64,000 nucleotides of DNA from Shewanella livingstonensis (lineage in GTDB: Bacteria; Pseudomonadota; Gammaproteobacteria; Enterobacterales; Shewanellaceae): NCBI RefSeq assembly GCF_003855395.1, contig NZ_CP034015.1, positions 2,924,001-2,988,000 on the forward strand. Direction: 5' to 3'. The translations under genes and the position numbers were made by a program. Shown here piece by piece: positions 26,089 through 36,439 of the stretch (positions are counted from its first letter, which is position 1; the number at the start of each line of letters is the position of its first letter). Below the pieces are notes generated by a model, which ran no database searches, had not been told where the DNA came from, and was given only the letters and a program-made list of their open reading frames with translations.

Positions 26089-28737
26089 TTAGTTTCTCGG
26101 TGGCGGCGGAGCCAATACTTCACGGTTACCATTGTGGCCTTGAGCGGTCACAATACCTTGGCTTTCCATCATTTCAATAATACGGGCGGCGCGATTGTAA
26201 CCAATTTTAAATTTACGTTGTACGCTAGAAATAGAGCCTCGGCGAGTTTCGGTGACAAATGCCACTGCATCATCATATAACGCATCCAACTCTTCTTCAC
26301 TGTCTGAGGTTTCACCGGGTAACAAGACTTGTTCACCATCGGTAGCACCATTAAGGATTTCTTCAATGTATTGCGGCTTGCCACGAGCGCACCAGTCGGC
26401 TACCACTTTATGCACTTCATGGTCATCAATAAACGCCCCATGAACACGATTAGGCAAACCAGTTCCAGGCGGTAAATACAACATATCACCCATACCTAAC
26501 AAGGTTTCGGCGCCTTGCTGGTCAAGGATGGTACGCGAATCAATACGTGATGACACTTGAAACGCAATACGGGTTGGAATGTTGGCTTTAATCAAACCAG
26601 TGATGACATCAACCGATGGACGCTGGGTGGCCAATATTAAGTGGATGCCTGCAGCACGAGCTTTTTGCGCGATACGGGCAATTAATTCTTCGACTTTTTT
26701 ACCCACAATCATAATCATGTCTGCAAACTCGTCAACCACGACCACAATCGATGGCAGCTTTTCAAGTGGTGGCGCATCATCGAGCATGCTTTCTGACGAC
26801 TTCCATAATGGATCGGGAATGTACTCGCCTTTTGCCGCAGCATCTTTAATTTTTATGTTGTAACCTTTTAGATTACGTACTCCTAATGCCGACATTAATT
26901 TATATCGACGCTCCATTTCACCGACACACCAGCGCAATGCATTGGCGGCTTCTTTCATGTCGGTAACGACTTCACAGAGTAAATGTGGAATACCTTCATA
27001 TACTGACAATTCAAGCATTTTAGGGTCAATCATAATAAAGCGGACATCATCTGGGCCCGATTTATACAATAAGCTGGTGATCATCGCATTCACACCTACA
27101 GACTTACCTGAACCTGTGGTTCCTGCAACGAGTAGATGAGGCATTTTGCCTAAATCGACCACCACTGGTTCGCCAGCAATGTCCTGACCTAATACCATAG
27201 ATAATGTTGATTTACTGTTTTTAAATGCTTCTGAGTCGAGTACGTCACGCATAAATACGGTTTCACGAAATTTATTAGGCAGTTCTAAGCCTACGTAGGC
27301 TTTACCAGGTATTACTTCAACCACACGTACGTTTTCAGATAATAATGAACGAGCTAAATCTTTCGATAGATTGGTGATTTTTGAGGCTTTAACCCCTGGA
27401 GCTAATTCAAGTTCAAAACGAGTAATTACCGGTCCAGGATACACCCCAACAACATTAGCGATAATGTTAAAGTCAGCCAGTTTAACTTCAACTAATCGTG
27501 CTACTTGTTGTAATTCTGCTTCACTGATCGGATTTTTCTTACGGTCAGGCACATCAAGTAAGGTAATGCTCGGTAATGGATCCATTTTTTGACGTGTTTG
27601 TTGCGGCGTTTGACCATCAATCACTACAACACCATCAACAATTCTAGCTTCTTTTTTTGGCGTTTGTTGTGCAACTAATGCACCCGTTGAAAGAGGTTTA
27701 GCAAAGGCTTCCTCAAATGGCTCATCGGCCGAATCAAGGTTATTGATACTATAGGTATCATTAATATCCTCATCGTCGGCAATGTTGACATCATCTTTAC
27801 TCGCTACCCAAGGGGCAAAATAAGTCTCGTCATTATCAAGTTGCATCGACGGTTCTTGACGATCATCACTATCAAACTCTTGTTCTTGGTCATCAATGTC
27901 TAACACGGTAATGTCTTCAACCGGTTTAGGCTTACGACTAAAAAAGCTGCGTTTCTTTTCAACTACAGGTGGAATAACGACTTGAGGTTTAACATGAATG
28001 GGCGCTTTTGTTGGCTTATTAACTTTATCCTGTGATGGCTTAAGTTGTTGATCCATCTCATTGCGGCGCTGAGTAAATTTATCGACTAATGAAAGAAAAC
28101 CCTTAGTATCCTCGGTTTCACGTTCACGCTTAAATAATTTAGGCAATGTCCATATTTTTTTTGCACACCAAATAGAACCTAAACCGGTTAACTCGATAAT
28201 AGTTAACCAACTAATACCAGTTGCTAACGTAAAACCCGCACCAATAAAACACATTAATAATAATGTAGTGCCTAAGGTATTAAAGTACGGCAGCATGGCT
28301 TGGCCAATCACATCACCTGCTACCCCACCGGCAGAAAACACAAACATATCATCAGCATTCATACTGACCAGCGCAGCTAAAGCTAATAACATCAGAATAA
28401 AGCCGATAATTCTTAGTCCAACTGAAAAATAATCTATTTCGAAAACTCTATGCGCACGATTAAAAATAAACCAACCTGTGGTGGCTATTATCATCGGAAT
28501 TAAAAAGGCGATGAACCCAAAAAAGTAAAACAGCACATCGGCAGTCCAAGCACCAACAGCACCGGTCCAGTTATGTATTTCACCTTGGAAATGCGACTGA
28601 CTCCAACCTGGGTCGCTGGGGTTGAAACTGGATAATGCCAATAAAATGTATGTTGCAACCATGCAACATAAAATAAGGCCACCTTCGAGAAGCCGTTGTA
28701 GGCCACTGAGTGTTTTTAGACTATTTTCCTGAGTCAA
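26089..28737 (-). CDS. ftsK: DNA translocase FtsK
   Basis: At 882 residues it is shorter than E. coli FtsK because of a short linker. Four membrane helices lie in residues 20-185. An acidic, proline/Gln-containing linker spans about 190-390 ([14 protein letters not shown]). The motor follows: Walker A in [16 protein letters not shown] (about 538), Walker B in [13 protein letters not shown], and [35 protein letters not shown]. The C-terminal gamma winged helix ([32 protein letters not shown]) reads KOPS sequences and activates XerCD at dif. The enzyme anchors at the septum and clears chromosome ends at division. Confidence 0.97.
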   Translation of the reverse strand: MTQENSLKTLSGLQRLLEGGLILCCMVATYILLALSSFNPSDPGWSQSHFQGEIHNWTGAVGAWTADVLFYFFGFIAFLIPMIIATTGWFIFNRAHRVFEIDYFSVGLRIIGFILMLLALAALVSMNADDMFVFSAGGVAGDVIGQAMLPYFNTLGTTLLLMCFIGAGFTLATGISWLTIIELTGLGSIWCAKKIWTLPKLFKRERETEDTKGFLSLVDKFTQRRNEMDQQLKPSQDKVNKPTKAPIHVKPQVVIPPVVEKKRSFFSRKPKPVEDITVLDIDDQEQEFDSDDRQEPSMQLDNDETYFAPWVASKDDVNIADDEDINDTYSINNLDSADEPFEEAFAKPLSTGALVAQQTPKKEARIVDGVVVIDGQTPQQTRQKMDPLPSITLLDVPDRKKNPISEAELQQVARLVEVKLADFNIIANVVGVYPGPVITRFELELAPGVKASKITNLSKDLARSLLSENVRVVEVIPGKAYVGLELPNKFRETVFMRDVLDSEAFKNSKSTLSMVLGQDIAGEPVVVDLGKMPHLLVAGTTGSGKSVGVNAMITSLLYKSGPDDVRFIMIDPKMLELSVYEGIPHLLCEVVTDMKEAANALRWCVGEMERRYKLMSALGVRNLKGYNIKIKDAAAKGEYIPDPLWKSSESMLDDAPPLEKLPSIVVVVDEFADMIMIVGKKVEELIARIAQKARAAGIHLILATQRPSVDVITGLIKANIPTRIAFQVSSRIDSRTILDQQGAETLLGMGDMLYLPPGTGLPNRVHGAFIDDHEVHKVVADWCARGKPQYIEEILNGATDGEQVLLPGETSDSEEELDALYDDAVAFVTETRRGSISSVQRKFKIGYNRAARIIEMMESQGIVTAQGHNGNREVLAPPPPRN

Positions 28738-29010
28738 ACGAAAGCATCCATAAAAAGTGAAAAATAAGGGTTAAGATAACAGAATATCACTGTATTTGCA
28801 GTGATTATGCACCTTGATTTAATCAAGCTCAATGGATTGTTATGTCGAATTAATCATGAAACATAAAAGACTTGACGATTACACTCAAGATGATGATTTA
28901 ATATACAAAATATAACTTAAATCGATAAAATGATGAACTTAGGTAACAATCGTTATCTATTATTCATCATTTAGGTGCTAAGGACTGGATAGGATATTAA
29001 GCAGTGATCA

Positions 29011-29508
29011 TTAACCTAGGTTGTACAACGCAACCTTATTAGTTTGTTTAACCTCTTCCATTACAACATAAGTACGAGTATCTGATATTGATGGTAATTT
29101 CAGTAAGGTTTCACCTAATAATCGTCTATATGCAGACATATCTGATACTCGAGTCTTTAATAAGTAGTCAAAATCACCAGAGACCAAATGACACTCTTGG
29201 ATATCATCAAGCAATTGTACTGCGCGATTAAATCGGTCAAAAATGTCTGGCGTATCACGATTAAGGGTGATCTCAACAAACACTAATAAAGAAGCACCTA
29301 AAAAATGTGGATTTACCAATGCGGTATACCCACTTATAAACCCTTGTTTTTCTAGCCTTTTAACTCTTTCCAAACACGGTGTAGGACTTAAGCCTACACG
29401 TTTTGATAGTTCAACATTTGAAATGCGACCATCCTGTTGAAGCTCATTTAAAATATTACGATCAATGCGGTCTAAATCTTTCACAGAAAAGCTTTTACTA
29501 TTTGCCAT
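29011..29508 (-). CDS. lrp: Leucine-responsive regulatory protein
   Basis: The 165-residue protein is of Lrp length and nearly standard in sequence. An N-terminal HTH (LDRIDRNILNELQQDGRISNVELSKRVGLSPTPCLERVKRLEKQGFI) is followed by the RAM/AsnC effector domain (LVFVEITLNRD..., ECHLVSGDFDYLLKTRVSDMSAYRRLLGE). It is a global regulator of amino-acid and nutrient genes that senses leucine or alanine. It is divergent from ald (alanine dehydrogenase) with a 178-bp shared upstream region, which suggests that Lrp regulates ald directly, as known for related Lrp/AsnC proteins. Confidence 0.96.
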   Translation of the reverse strand: MANSKSFSVKDLDRIDRNILNELQQDGRISNVELSKRVGLSPTPCLERVKRLEKQGFISGYTALVNPHFLGASLLVFVEITLNRDTPDIFDRFNRAVQLLDDIQECHLVSGDFDYLLKTRVSDMSAYRRLLGETLLKLPSISDTRTYVVMEEVKQTNKVALYNLG

Positions 29509-29686
29509 ATATTTAACCTTGTTTTGTCCTTAAAACAACACTTTTATCTATTTATTAAGAAACTTCAGCAGCATAATCTACTAAAGCAGCACTATACTAG
29601 AGTCTCCTGAAATAAGCACGTTCAGGTCACAATTAATAAAAATTATACCCACTTGAAGTGGGTTTTATGTCAATCGAGGCTCAAAA

Positions 29687-30802
29687 ATGATTATTGGTGT
29701 TCCAACAGAAATCAAAAACCACGAATACCGTGTAGGCATGGTCCCTTCAAGCGTACGTGAATTAACAATAAAAGGTCACGATGTTTTAATTCAATCTGAA
29801 GCGGGCATGGGCATTGGGTTTACCGATCAAGACTATATTGATGCAGGTGCCTCGATTTTAGCGACTGCAGCTGAAGTGTTTGCTAAATCAGAGATGATTG
29901 TAAAAGTAAAAGAGCCATTAACTGTTGAACGTGCAATGTTACGTCACGACCAGATTCTATTTACTTACTTACATCTAGCGCCAGATTTGGTACAAACAAA
30001 TGAGCTAATCGCCAGCGGTGCTGTGTGTATTGCTTATGAAACCGTAACGGATGACCGTGGCGGATTACCATTACTTGCACCAATGTCAGAAGTTGCTGGC
30101 CGCATGTCAATTCAAGCGGGTGCTCGTGCACTGGAGAAATCATTAGGAGGCCGAGGTATGTTACTTGGCGGCGTTCCTGGTGTTGAACCGGCAAAAGTGG
30201 TCATTATCGGCGGTGGTATGGTTGGTACTAATGCAGCACAAATGGCAGTAGGTATGGGTGCAGATGTAGTAGTACTAGATCGTAGTATCGATGCCCTACG
30301 TCGTTTAAATATTCAATTTGGTTCTGCTGTTAAAGCAGTTTACTCAACTGCAGATGCAATTGAGCGCCATGTGTTAGAAGCAGATCTGGTTATTGGTGGT
30401 GTATTAGTTCCGGGTGCTGCAGCGCCAAAATTAATCACCAGAGACATGGTTAAGCGCATGAAACCAGGTAGTGCAATCGTTGACGTGGCTATTGACCAAG
30501 GTGGCTGTGCTGAAACATCACATGCAACCACTCACCAAGACCCAACTTATATTGTTGATGACGTTGTACATTATTGTGTGGCTAATATGCCAGGTGCCGT
30601 TGCACGTACGTCAACAGTTGCATTGAACAACGCAACCCTTCCTTACATCATCAAGTTAGCTAACCAAGGTTACAAACAAGCATTACTAAATGACAAACAT
30701 TTCTTAAATGGTTTAAATGTAATTCACGGTAAATTAGTTTGTAAAGAAGTGGCCGAAGCATTAAACCTTCCGTTCACTGAACCAAAGAGTTTACTTGCTT
30801 AA
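29687..30802 (+). CDS. ald: Alanine dehydrogenase
   Basis: The 371-residue enzyme converts L-alanine plus NAD to pyruvate, ammonia and NADH. The N-terminal catalytic domain starts MIIGVPTEIKNHEYRVGMVP. The catalytic Lys is in MIVKVKEPL (about residue 74) and the His in LFTYLHLAPD (about 96). The Rossmann NAD site is VVIIGGGMVGTNAAQMAVGMGADVVVLD (about 168-196). ARTSTVALNNATLPY near the C-terminus is family-specific. GAGG precedes the ATG. It is divergently placed with lrp, and a strong terminator follows. Confidence 0.96.
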   Translation: MIIGVPTEIKNHEYRVGMVPSSVRELTIKGHDVLIQSEAGMGIGFTDQDYIDAGASILATAAEVFAKSEMIVKVKEPLTVERAMLRHDQILFTYLHLAPDLVQTNELIASGAVCIAYETVTDDRGGLPLLAPMSEVAGRMSIQAGARALEKSLGGRGMLLGGVPGVEPAKVVIIGGGMVGTNAAQMAVGMGADVVVLDRSIDALRRLNIQFGSAVKAVYSTADAIERHVLEADLVIGGVLVPGAAAPKLITRDMVKRMKPGSAIVDVAIDQGGCAETSHATTHQDPTYIVDDVVHYCVANMPGAVARTSTVALNNATLPYIIKLANQGYKQALLNDKHFLNGLNVIHGKLVCKEVAEALNLPFTEPKSLLA

Positions 30803-30848
30803 CATGCTTTGATGTACCTGCTTTGATATAGCTATTACGTTGAACAAT

Positions 30849-30881
30849 AAAAATGCCGCATTAACTCATGCGGCATTTTTT
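30849..30881 (+). terminator. Rho-independent terminator of ald
   Basis: AAAAATGCCGCA-TTAACTCA-TGCGGCATTTTT forms a 12-bp stem with a T run, 47 bp after the ald stop. Confidence 0.9.
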
Positions 30882-31000
30882 ATGTTGAATACTTTTTTTT
30901 ATGTTGAATACTAATTAGCGAGTTATAATTTTTCGTAATAAGACGCTATTAACTCATGGCTAGAATTTCCATTCAAGGCTATTGAAAGAGCATCATATTA

Positions 31001-33268
31001 TTATGTAGTAGAGGTTGATTGTGCTTGCTTGGCTAATAAATCGAAAAAGGCTTCTTGCGGCATAGGTCTATAAAAGTGATAACCTTGCACTGCTTGAATG
31101 TCTTGTTGCTTAATAAACTCCAACTCTTCTTGGGTCTCTACCCCTTCGGCTACAATCGATAAGTCTAACGCACGGCTCATGCTAACAATCGCCTCAATCA
31201 GTGCTTTATGACGCGAACCGGAAGTGATTTTTTGAATAAATGATTTATCAATTTTTATTTGATCGACTGGAAAATTAACCAAATATGATAATGAAGAATA
31301 ACCAGTACCAAAGTCATCTACCGATATTTTCATGCCACGATGTCTCAGCTCAGTCAGTAACAGATTAATCGACTTTTGTTGCTTCATCATTAACGATTCT
31401 GTTATTTCAAGCGTGATCAACGAATAAGGAAAATCATCCAGACCAAATTGTTTTTGTATTGCATCAAAATACGCTAAAAAGCGTTGCTGTAAATCTGCGG
31501 TCCAAAATTCAATAGTCGATACATTAATGGATAACGGAATGGCGAGCTGACGTTGTTGTAATGCCAATATACTGGTTAATGCTTGGGTTCTGACCCATTC
31601 ACCAATTTGAACAATCAATCCAGACTCTTCGGCGATTGGAATAAATTCGTCTGGCGAAATAAATTTTCCATCATGTATCCAACGCAATAACACTTCAGCT
31701 TTAATGATTTGGCTGGTAAATGGATTCACTATCGGCTGATAATATAATTCAAATTCATGTTGAGCTAATGCCGTTTTTAAATATAAATGAAGCTCAGCAT
31801 TTCGCTCTGCATCTTTTTGAATTTGTTGATTAAAAAATTGTAAACAATTTCGACCACGTGCTTTTGCGTTGTACATAGCTTGAGTGGCACAATTTAATAT
31901 TTGTTCAACATTATCAGCATCATAAGGATAACGAGCAAGACCAGTGCTCATTGACAACATCATATCTTGATCGCCTACAATAAAATGCTTTTTAAGCTCA
32001 TCGGTTAAGTTGTTAAACATACTTATCAATGACTCAGTAGACATTTTTCCCGGCAACACTAAAGCAAACTCATCAGCTGCAATACGGGCAATGAGAACAT
32101 TCTCAGGAATTGCGTTCAATAAGCGCTGTGCCACTAATTTTAAAACGACATCACCGTTATCGTGGCCAAGAGTGTCATTAATTTGTTTAAAATGGTCGAT
32201 GTCCATCAACATCAAACTGAATTCTTGCTTGTTCCCATCGACACTATCATTTGAGCTCTTCATTGCTTGAAGGCTTTCAAACAAGTATTTTCGGTTAGAC
32301 AATCCAGTCAGTTGATCGTAGTTGGTTTGAAAATTAATGATTTTCTCAGCATTTTTACGTGCAGAAATGTCAGTAATCAACCATGCAAAACAATTTTGTT
32401 GTGTAAAGGTATCTCGAATAACCGTGACATTAAGGGCTATATCAATAATATCATTATCATTCCTAAGGCCTTTTAACTCGCCTTCCCAAGCGTGCCCTCT
32501 GCTTAAATGGTCAAATAAATCTGCCACCATCTCCGGCGGAGAGTGGCTTAAAAAACGATGAACATCAAATAATTTAAGGTTGGCATAATAGGTAGACGTT
32601 AGCGATTTAAAAATTGGATTCGCTGATAAAACACAGTTATCTTCGTTGGTTATCACTAAAGAAATAGGCAAACTATTAAATATTTTGCTACTTAGCCGTT
32701 GAATATGCATTCCACGACTACGTTCAATGGCTAAACTGGCCAAACGTGCCGCTTCTTGTATTAGGTATAAATCTTGCTCTGAAGGTGACTTAACCGTGTC
32801 ATAGTACATAGCAAACGTACCTAATACTTTTTGGTTACTGTCTTTTATGGGCTCCGACCAACACGACTTTAGTCCTGCTTTAAGTGGTAATTCTTTATAT
32901 TTTTCCCAGTTAGGATGATTTTCAATATCTTCAACAATCATTCTTTCACAAGTATAAGCTGCTGCACCGCAAGAACCTGCATTAATGCCAATTTCTATGC
33001 CATTAATAGCATTATTATACTCTTCAGGAAGATTAGGAGCTGCACCCGATAATAACCGTTTACCGTCATCGCTCAATAACAGTACAGATGCTCGAGTACC
33101 TATCTTTTGTGCTTCAATTAACAGCACTAAAGCATGAAGCATTTCGCCTAATGGCAGGCCCTGTAATACCATATCAAGTATTGTACTGTAGCGTTCAATA
33201 CTTGATTCACGAAAATCATGTTGGTCAGTATCTTCTATGAATTTATTGATATGCGGTCCTGTATCCAT
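31001..33268 (-). CDS. GAF-PAS-GGDEF-EAL protein, probable c-di-GMP phosphodiesterase
   Basis: The 755-residue cytosolic signalling protein has a GAF domain at about residues 35-180 and a PAS domain at about 190-310 (LPISLVITNEDNCVLSANPIF). A GGDEF domain follows at about 320-480 and an EAL domain at about 495-745. The GGDEF signature is AADEF (IARIAADEFALVL, about residue 395), so diguanylate cyclase activity is unlikely, though GTP might still bind. The EAL domain looks active: AEVLLRW, DDFGTGYSSLSYL, QIKIDKSFI and VAEGVETQEEL keep the metal ligands and catalytic Glu. The likely role is c-di-GMP breakdown in response to a GAF or PAS signal. GGAG precedes the ATG. Confidence 0.92.
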   Translation of the reverse strand: MDTGPHINKFIEDTDQHDFRESSIERYSTILDMVLQGLPLGEMLHALVLLIEAQKIGTRASVLLLSDDGKRLLSGAAPNLPEEYNNAINGIEIGINAGSCGAAAYTCERMIVEDIENHPNWEKYKELPLKAGLKSCWSEPIKDSNQKVLGTFAMYYDTVKSPSEQDLYLIQEAARLASLAIERSRGMHIQRLSSKIFNSLPISLVITNEDNCVLSANPIFKSLTSTYYANLKLFDVHRFLSHSPPEMVADLFDHLSRGHAWEGELKGLRNDNDIIDIALNVTVIRDTFTQQNCFAWLITDISARKNAEKIINFQTNYDQLTGLSNRKYLFESLQAMKSSNDSVDGNKQEFSLMLMDIDHFKQINDTLGHDNGDVVLKLVAQRLLNAIPENVLIARIAADEFALVLPGKMSTESLISMFNNLTDELKKHFIVGDQDMMLSMSTGLARYPYDADNVEQILNCATQAMYNAKARGRNCLQFFNQQIQKDAERNAELHLYLKTALAQHEFELYYQPIVNPFTSQIIKAEVLLRWIHDGKFISPDEFIPIAEESGLIVQIGEWVRTQALTSILALQQRQLAIPLSINVSTIEFWTADLQQRFLAYFDAIQKQFGLDDFPYSLITLEITESLMMKQQKSINLLLTELRHRGMKISVDDFGTGYSSLSYLVNFPVDQIKIDKSFIQKITSGSRHKALIEAIVSMSRALDLSIVAEGVETQEELEFIKQQDIQAVQGYHFYRPMPQEAFFDLLAKQAQSTSTT

Positions 33269-33406
33269 AACGCTCCATCATCACGGTAATTGATTAAAAA
33301 TACATTTTTCTAATATAGACATAAGATTATGCATTTGTGAGAACTTTATCAACGTATTAACGTAAATTTAATAAACAAACTACATTTATGGTCAACAATT
33401 AGCCAC

Positions 33407-33440
33407 AAAAAAACAGTGCAAGCCATTTGCACTGTTTTTT
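33407..33440 (-). terminator. Rho-independent terminator after the RNA methyltransferase gene
   Basis: AAAACAGTGCA / TGCACTGTTTT with flanking A and T runs on both sides, located about 50 bp past the minus-strand stop at 33491. Confidence 0.8.
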
Positions 33441-33490
33441 GTTATATCCTATCAATATTTCAACACTAAAAAACTACTAATTATGAATAT

Positions 33491-34705
33491 CTATTCAGAT
33501 ATACGTTCCATTTTAGCTAAGTAAAAACCATCAAAGCCACGTTCTGATACTAAGATATTTTCATCTTCAATAAGAGTGAATTGCGGGTTTTCAGCAAGAA
33601 ATGCATCGATTTGATGACGATTCTCTTCTGGCATAATCGAGCAAGTAGCGTAGATTAACTTGCCGCCGACTTTGACCATGCGACTATAGCTTTGTAAAAT
33701 ATGTTTTTGCAGTTCAATCAACACTGGCAAACGCTCTGGCGTATCACGCCATTTAGAATCAGGATTTCGCTTTAACACGCCAAGTCCCGAACACGGCACA
33801 TCTAATAACACCCTATCTGCAGTTAACTTTAAACGCTTAATGGTTTTCGAGCTGGCAATAATCCGAGTTTCAACGTTATGAGCACCTGCTCGTTTTGCAC
33901 GCGTTTTAAGGTTATCGAGTTTCCATTGCTCAACATCCATAGCAAGCAAACGACCTTTACCCTGCATTTGTGCCGCGATATGAAGGGTCTTTCCGCCTGC
34001 GCCCGCACACGCATCAACAACTCGCATACCCGGTTTGGCATCAACAGCATTGGCAACTAACTGCGAACCAGCATCTTGTTGCTCAAACCAGCCATCTTTA
34101 AATGCCTCGGTTCGAAACAGTGCAGAGTCTGATGTTACTTCAACTGCAGAAGCAACATCATCTAAAGGCACTGCCGTCACGCCTTCATTTTGCAGACGAG
34201 AAATTAGCTTTTCACGGTCACATTTAAGCTCATTAACGCGTAAATAACGTTTTGGTTGCTCAGCAAGAGCTGCACGTTCAGCTGGCCATTTATCACCTAA
34301 CTGTGCCTGACCTAACGTTTCTAACCATAGTGGACAGCCATCCCACAACACAGGATCTGCTTTTGCCTGTTCGAGATTAGCGTTAAATGCCGCTTGGTCA
34401 ACTTGCAATGAATACTGCATTTTAGGTAACTCTAAGCCGTGAAAAATATGCCAGCCATTGAGTAGTTGTGATCCTAAACGATCGAATTCTTCCGGTTTAA
34501 TATCAACCAGAAAACAATATAAATTTAAACGACGTAAAATATCGCCAGCGACTTGCGTGATCCGCGCTTGCTCTGATGGGTTAAGCGTTAAACCAGAAAA
34601 ATGCTCTGAATAAGCTCTATCTAATGGTTTTCCTCGGGTTAACACCATTGTGAGTACATTTAAGACTAACTCTGATGAACTGCCTGACAGCGGATAAGTC
34701 AACAT
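33491..34705 (-). CDS. RsmB/Nop2-family RNA (cytosine-5) methyltransferase
   Basis: The 404-residue protein has an N-terminal NusB-like/RsmB helical region (residues about 10-130) and a C-terminal Rossmann methyltransferase domain. SAM-binding motif I is VVDACAGAGGKTLHIAA (about 241). The two cysteines of m5C enzymes are in LLDVPCSGLGVLKRNPD (motif IV) and IYATCSIMPEENRHQI (motif VI, the catalytic nucleophile). It is shorter than classic RsmB/Sun, which itself modifies 16S rRNA C967. This may be a paralogue (NOL1/NOP2/sun type) with another rRNA target. The exact substrate cannot be set from the sequence. Confidence 0.88.
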   Translation of the reverse strand: MLTYPLSGSSSELVLNVLTMVLTRGKPLDRAYSEHFSGLTLNPSEQARITQVAGDILRRLNLYCFLVDIKPEEFDRLGSQLLNGWHIFHGLELPKMQYSLQVDQAAFNANLEQAKADPVLWDGCPLWLETLGQAQLGDKWPAERAALAEQPKRYLRVNELKCDREKLISRLQNEGVTAVPLDDVASAVEVTSDSALFRTEAFKDGWFEQQDAGSQLVANAVDAKPGMRVVDACAGAGGKTLHIAAQMQGKGRLLAMDVEQWKLDNLKTRAKRAGAHNVETRIIASSKTIKRLKLTADRVLLDVPCSGLGVLKRNPDSKWRDTPERLPVLIELQKHILQSYSRMVKVGGKLIYATCSIMPEENRHQIDAFLAENPQFTLIEDENILVSERGFDGFYLAKMERISE

Positions 34706-34946
34706 GGGGGCTCTCTATCTAATATTACGTTCAATTTAAAAACGTGCTGATCATAGGGATTAACGCTGTTGATAGCAAGGCCATATCAGCCTTTACTCCT
34801 CACTTTGGCAGCATAAAAGAGTCAATCATTCTATGTTTATAGATTTTATGTTAATGACCTTTTGTAACAGCAACCAACCTTAATAAGTTGAAGCCAACCC
34901 TTGTCCTTTCACATCTGCGTGATGTTATGTTCATTAATGCAAAACA

Positions 34947-34971
34947 TAAAAAAAGCGGCCCGAAAGCCGCT
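34947..34971 (-). terminator. Rho-independent terminator of the sugar permease gene
   Basis: On the minus strand, AGCGGC-TTTCGG-GCCGCT is followed by a run of seven T, 38 bp past the permease stop. Confidence 0.88.
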
Positions 34972-35008
34972 GATGATTTAGTGCAATGTATCAGTAATCA
35001 AAACCAGC

Positions 35009-36274
35009 TTACATTCTTGAGCCTTTAGCGCCATAGAATAAAATAAACGCATAACACACAACGGGTAAAATAAACGCCACTTGCAAGCCCATATTATCAG
35101 CCATAACACCCTGTAATAATGGTAGAATTGCACCGCCCACTATGGCTAAACATAATATGCCACTACCTTGTGAGGTATGTGGACCTAAATCTCGCAATGC
35201 TAAGCTAAAGATAGTTGGGAACATAATCGAATTAAACAATCCAACTGCCAAGATTGACCACATGGCCACTGCGCCGGTGCTGTTCATTGCCACTAGCACC
35301 AATGCTGCAGCGACAAAAGCGTTAAACGCTAACATGGTACCTGCTGGGATTTTTTGCATAATCGCAGAACCGACAAAACGGCCTATCATCGCCCCGCCCC
35401 AATAGTAGGTAATATATTTAGCGGCTTCTGCTTCTTGTAAACCGGCAACGTGTTCTTCGCCTAAAAAGTTAACTAAAAAACTACCAATAGACACTTCAGC
35501 GCCAACATAGACAAAAATACCCACAGCACCCAACACCAAATGCATGCTTTGTAAGGCGCTTGTTTTGCCATTATGCGTTATCACGCCGGTAGCAGAATCA
35601 TCACTGTGTTCAGCGATGGTAGGTAAATTGAGTTTGGAAAAAATTAATGCAAGTAATCCTAACATTGCAGCCAGGATAAGGTATGGAAGCTTAACCACTT
35701 CAGCTTCTGATTGCGCTTGGCTTAAGCCATCTATTGCGCCAGATGCAACAGACAATATCAACACAGCACCAAAGAAAGGAGCAACCGTCGTCCCTAATGC
35801 ATTAAATGCTTGGGTTAGGTTTAAACGACTTGATGCGGTTTCAACGCTGCCCAACGCATTGACATAAGGGTTTGCCGCCACTTGTAAAATGGTTATCCCA
35901 GACGCTAGTACAAACAGTGCACCTAGAAATAATCCGTATGTTGCAAACTCAGCAGCAGGGTAAAATAATAAACACCCGATACAAGCAATAACAAGCCCTG
36001 TTACGATGCCTTTTTGATAACCTAATTTTTTGACTAACTTACCCGCTGGCAATGAGACTAAAAAGTATGCCCCAAAGAAACAAAATTGGATCAACATCGC
36101 TTCGGTGTAATTAAGCGAGAACACCGCTTTTAAATGTGGAATGAGAATATCATTTAAACAGGTAATAAACCCCCACATGAAAAACAGTGAAGTTAATGAC
36201 ACTAGTGCAAAGCGATAACTACCGCTGCCTCCGGTCACTGTTGTTTGTTGAGTACTTTGCATTGATGAAGCCAT
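35009..36274 (-). CDS. FucP-family MFS sugar permease of the maltodextrin locus
   Basis: The 421-residue major facilitator has 12 predicted membrane helices and matches the fucose/glucose-galactose (FucP/GluP) branch. N-terminal [26 protein letters not shown] is the hallmark with its conserved Asn-Asp pair, followed by [24 protein letters not shown] and [38 protein letters not shown]. It should symport a hexose or small maltosaccharide with protons across the inner membrane. It is transcribed away from the locus centre, downstream of the alpha-glucosidase gene, with a terminator between them and its own short promoter region. Confidence 0.9.
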   Translation of the reverse strand: MASSMQSTQQTTVTGGSGSYRFALVSLTSLFFMWGFITCLNDILIPHLKAVFSLNYTEAMLIQFCFFGAYFLVSLPAGKLVKKLGYQKGIVTGLVIACIGCLLFYPAAEFATYGLFLGALFVLASGITILQVAANPYVNALGSVETASSRLNLTQAFNALGTTVAPFFGAVLILSVASGAIDGLSQAQSEAEVVKLPYLILAAMLGLLALIFSKLNLPTIAEHSDDSATGVITHNGKTSALQSMHLVLGAVGIFVYVGAEVSIGSFLVNFLGEEHVAGLQEAEAAKYITYYWGGAMIGRFVGSAIMQKIPAGTMLAFNAFVAAALVLVAMNSTGAVAMWSILAVGLFNSIMFPTIFSLALRDLGPHTSQGSGILCLAIVGGAILPLLQGVMADNMGLQVAFILPVVCYAFILFYGAKGSRM

Positions 36275-36400
36275 AGTGTGGTCTCTTCTTGTTAATTATT
36301 ATTATGTCGCTGTTTTATAAAATTATAATGACGGCCGTATAGCATTTGAAGTTTGATACATTAATTTTTATATTGTCTCTCTACCGAATACTAATAGATC

Positions 36401-36432
36401 AAAAAAGCTGAAATACTGTCGTATTTCAGCTT
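36401..36432 (-). terminator. Rho-independent terminator of the alpha-glucosidase gene
   Basis: On the minus strand, AAGCTGAAATAC-GACA-GTATTTCAGCTT is followed by TTTT; it lies just after the stop at 36440. Confidence 0.85.
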
Positions 36433-36439
36433 AGTCACT

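Noticed and set aside
26089..28737. Conjugative FtsK/TraD-type coupling protein
   Set aside because: The four membrane helices, gamma domain and neighbours lolA and lrp show the housekeeping ftsK.
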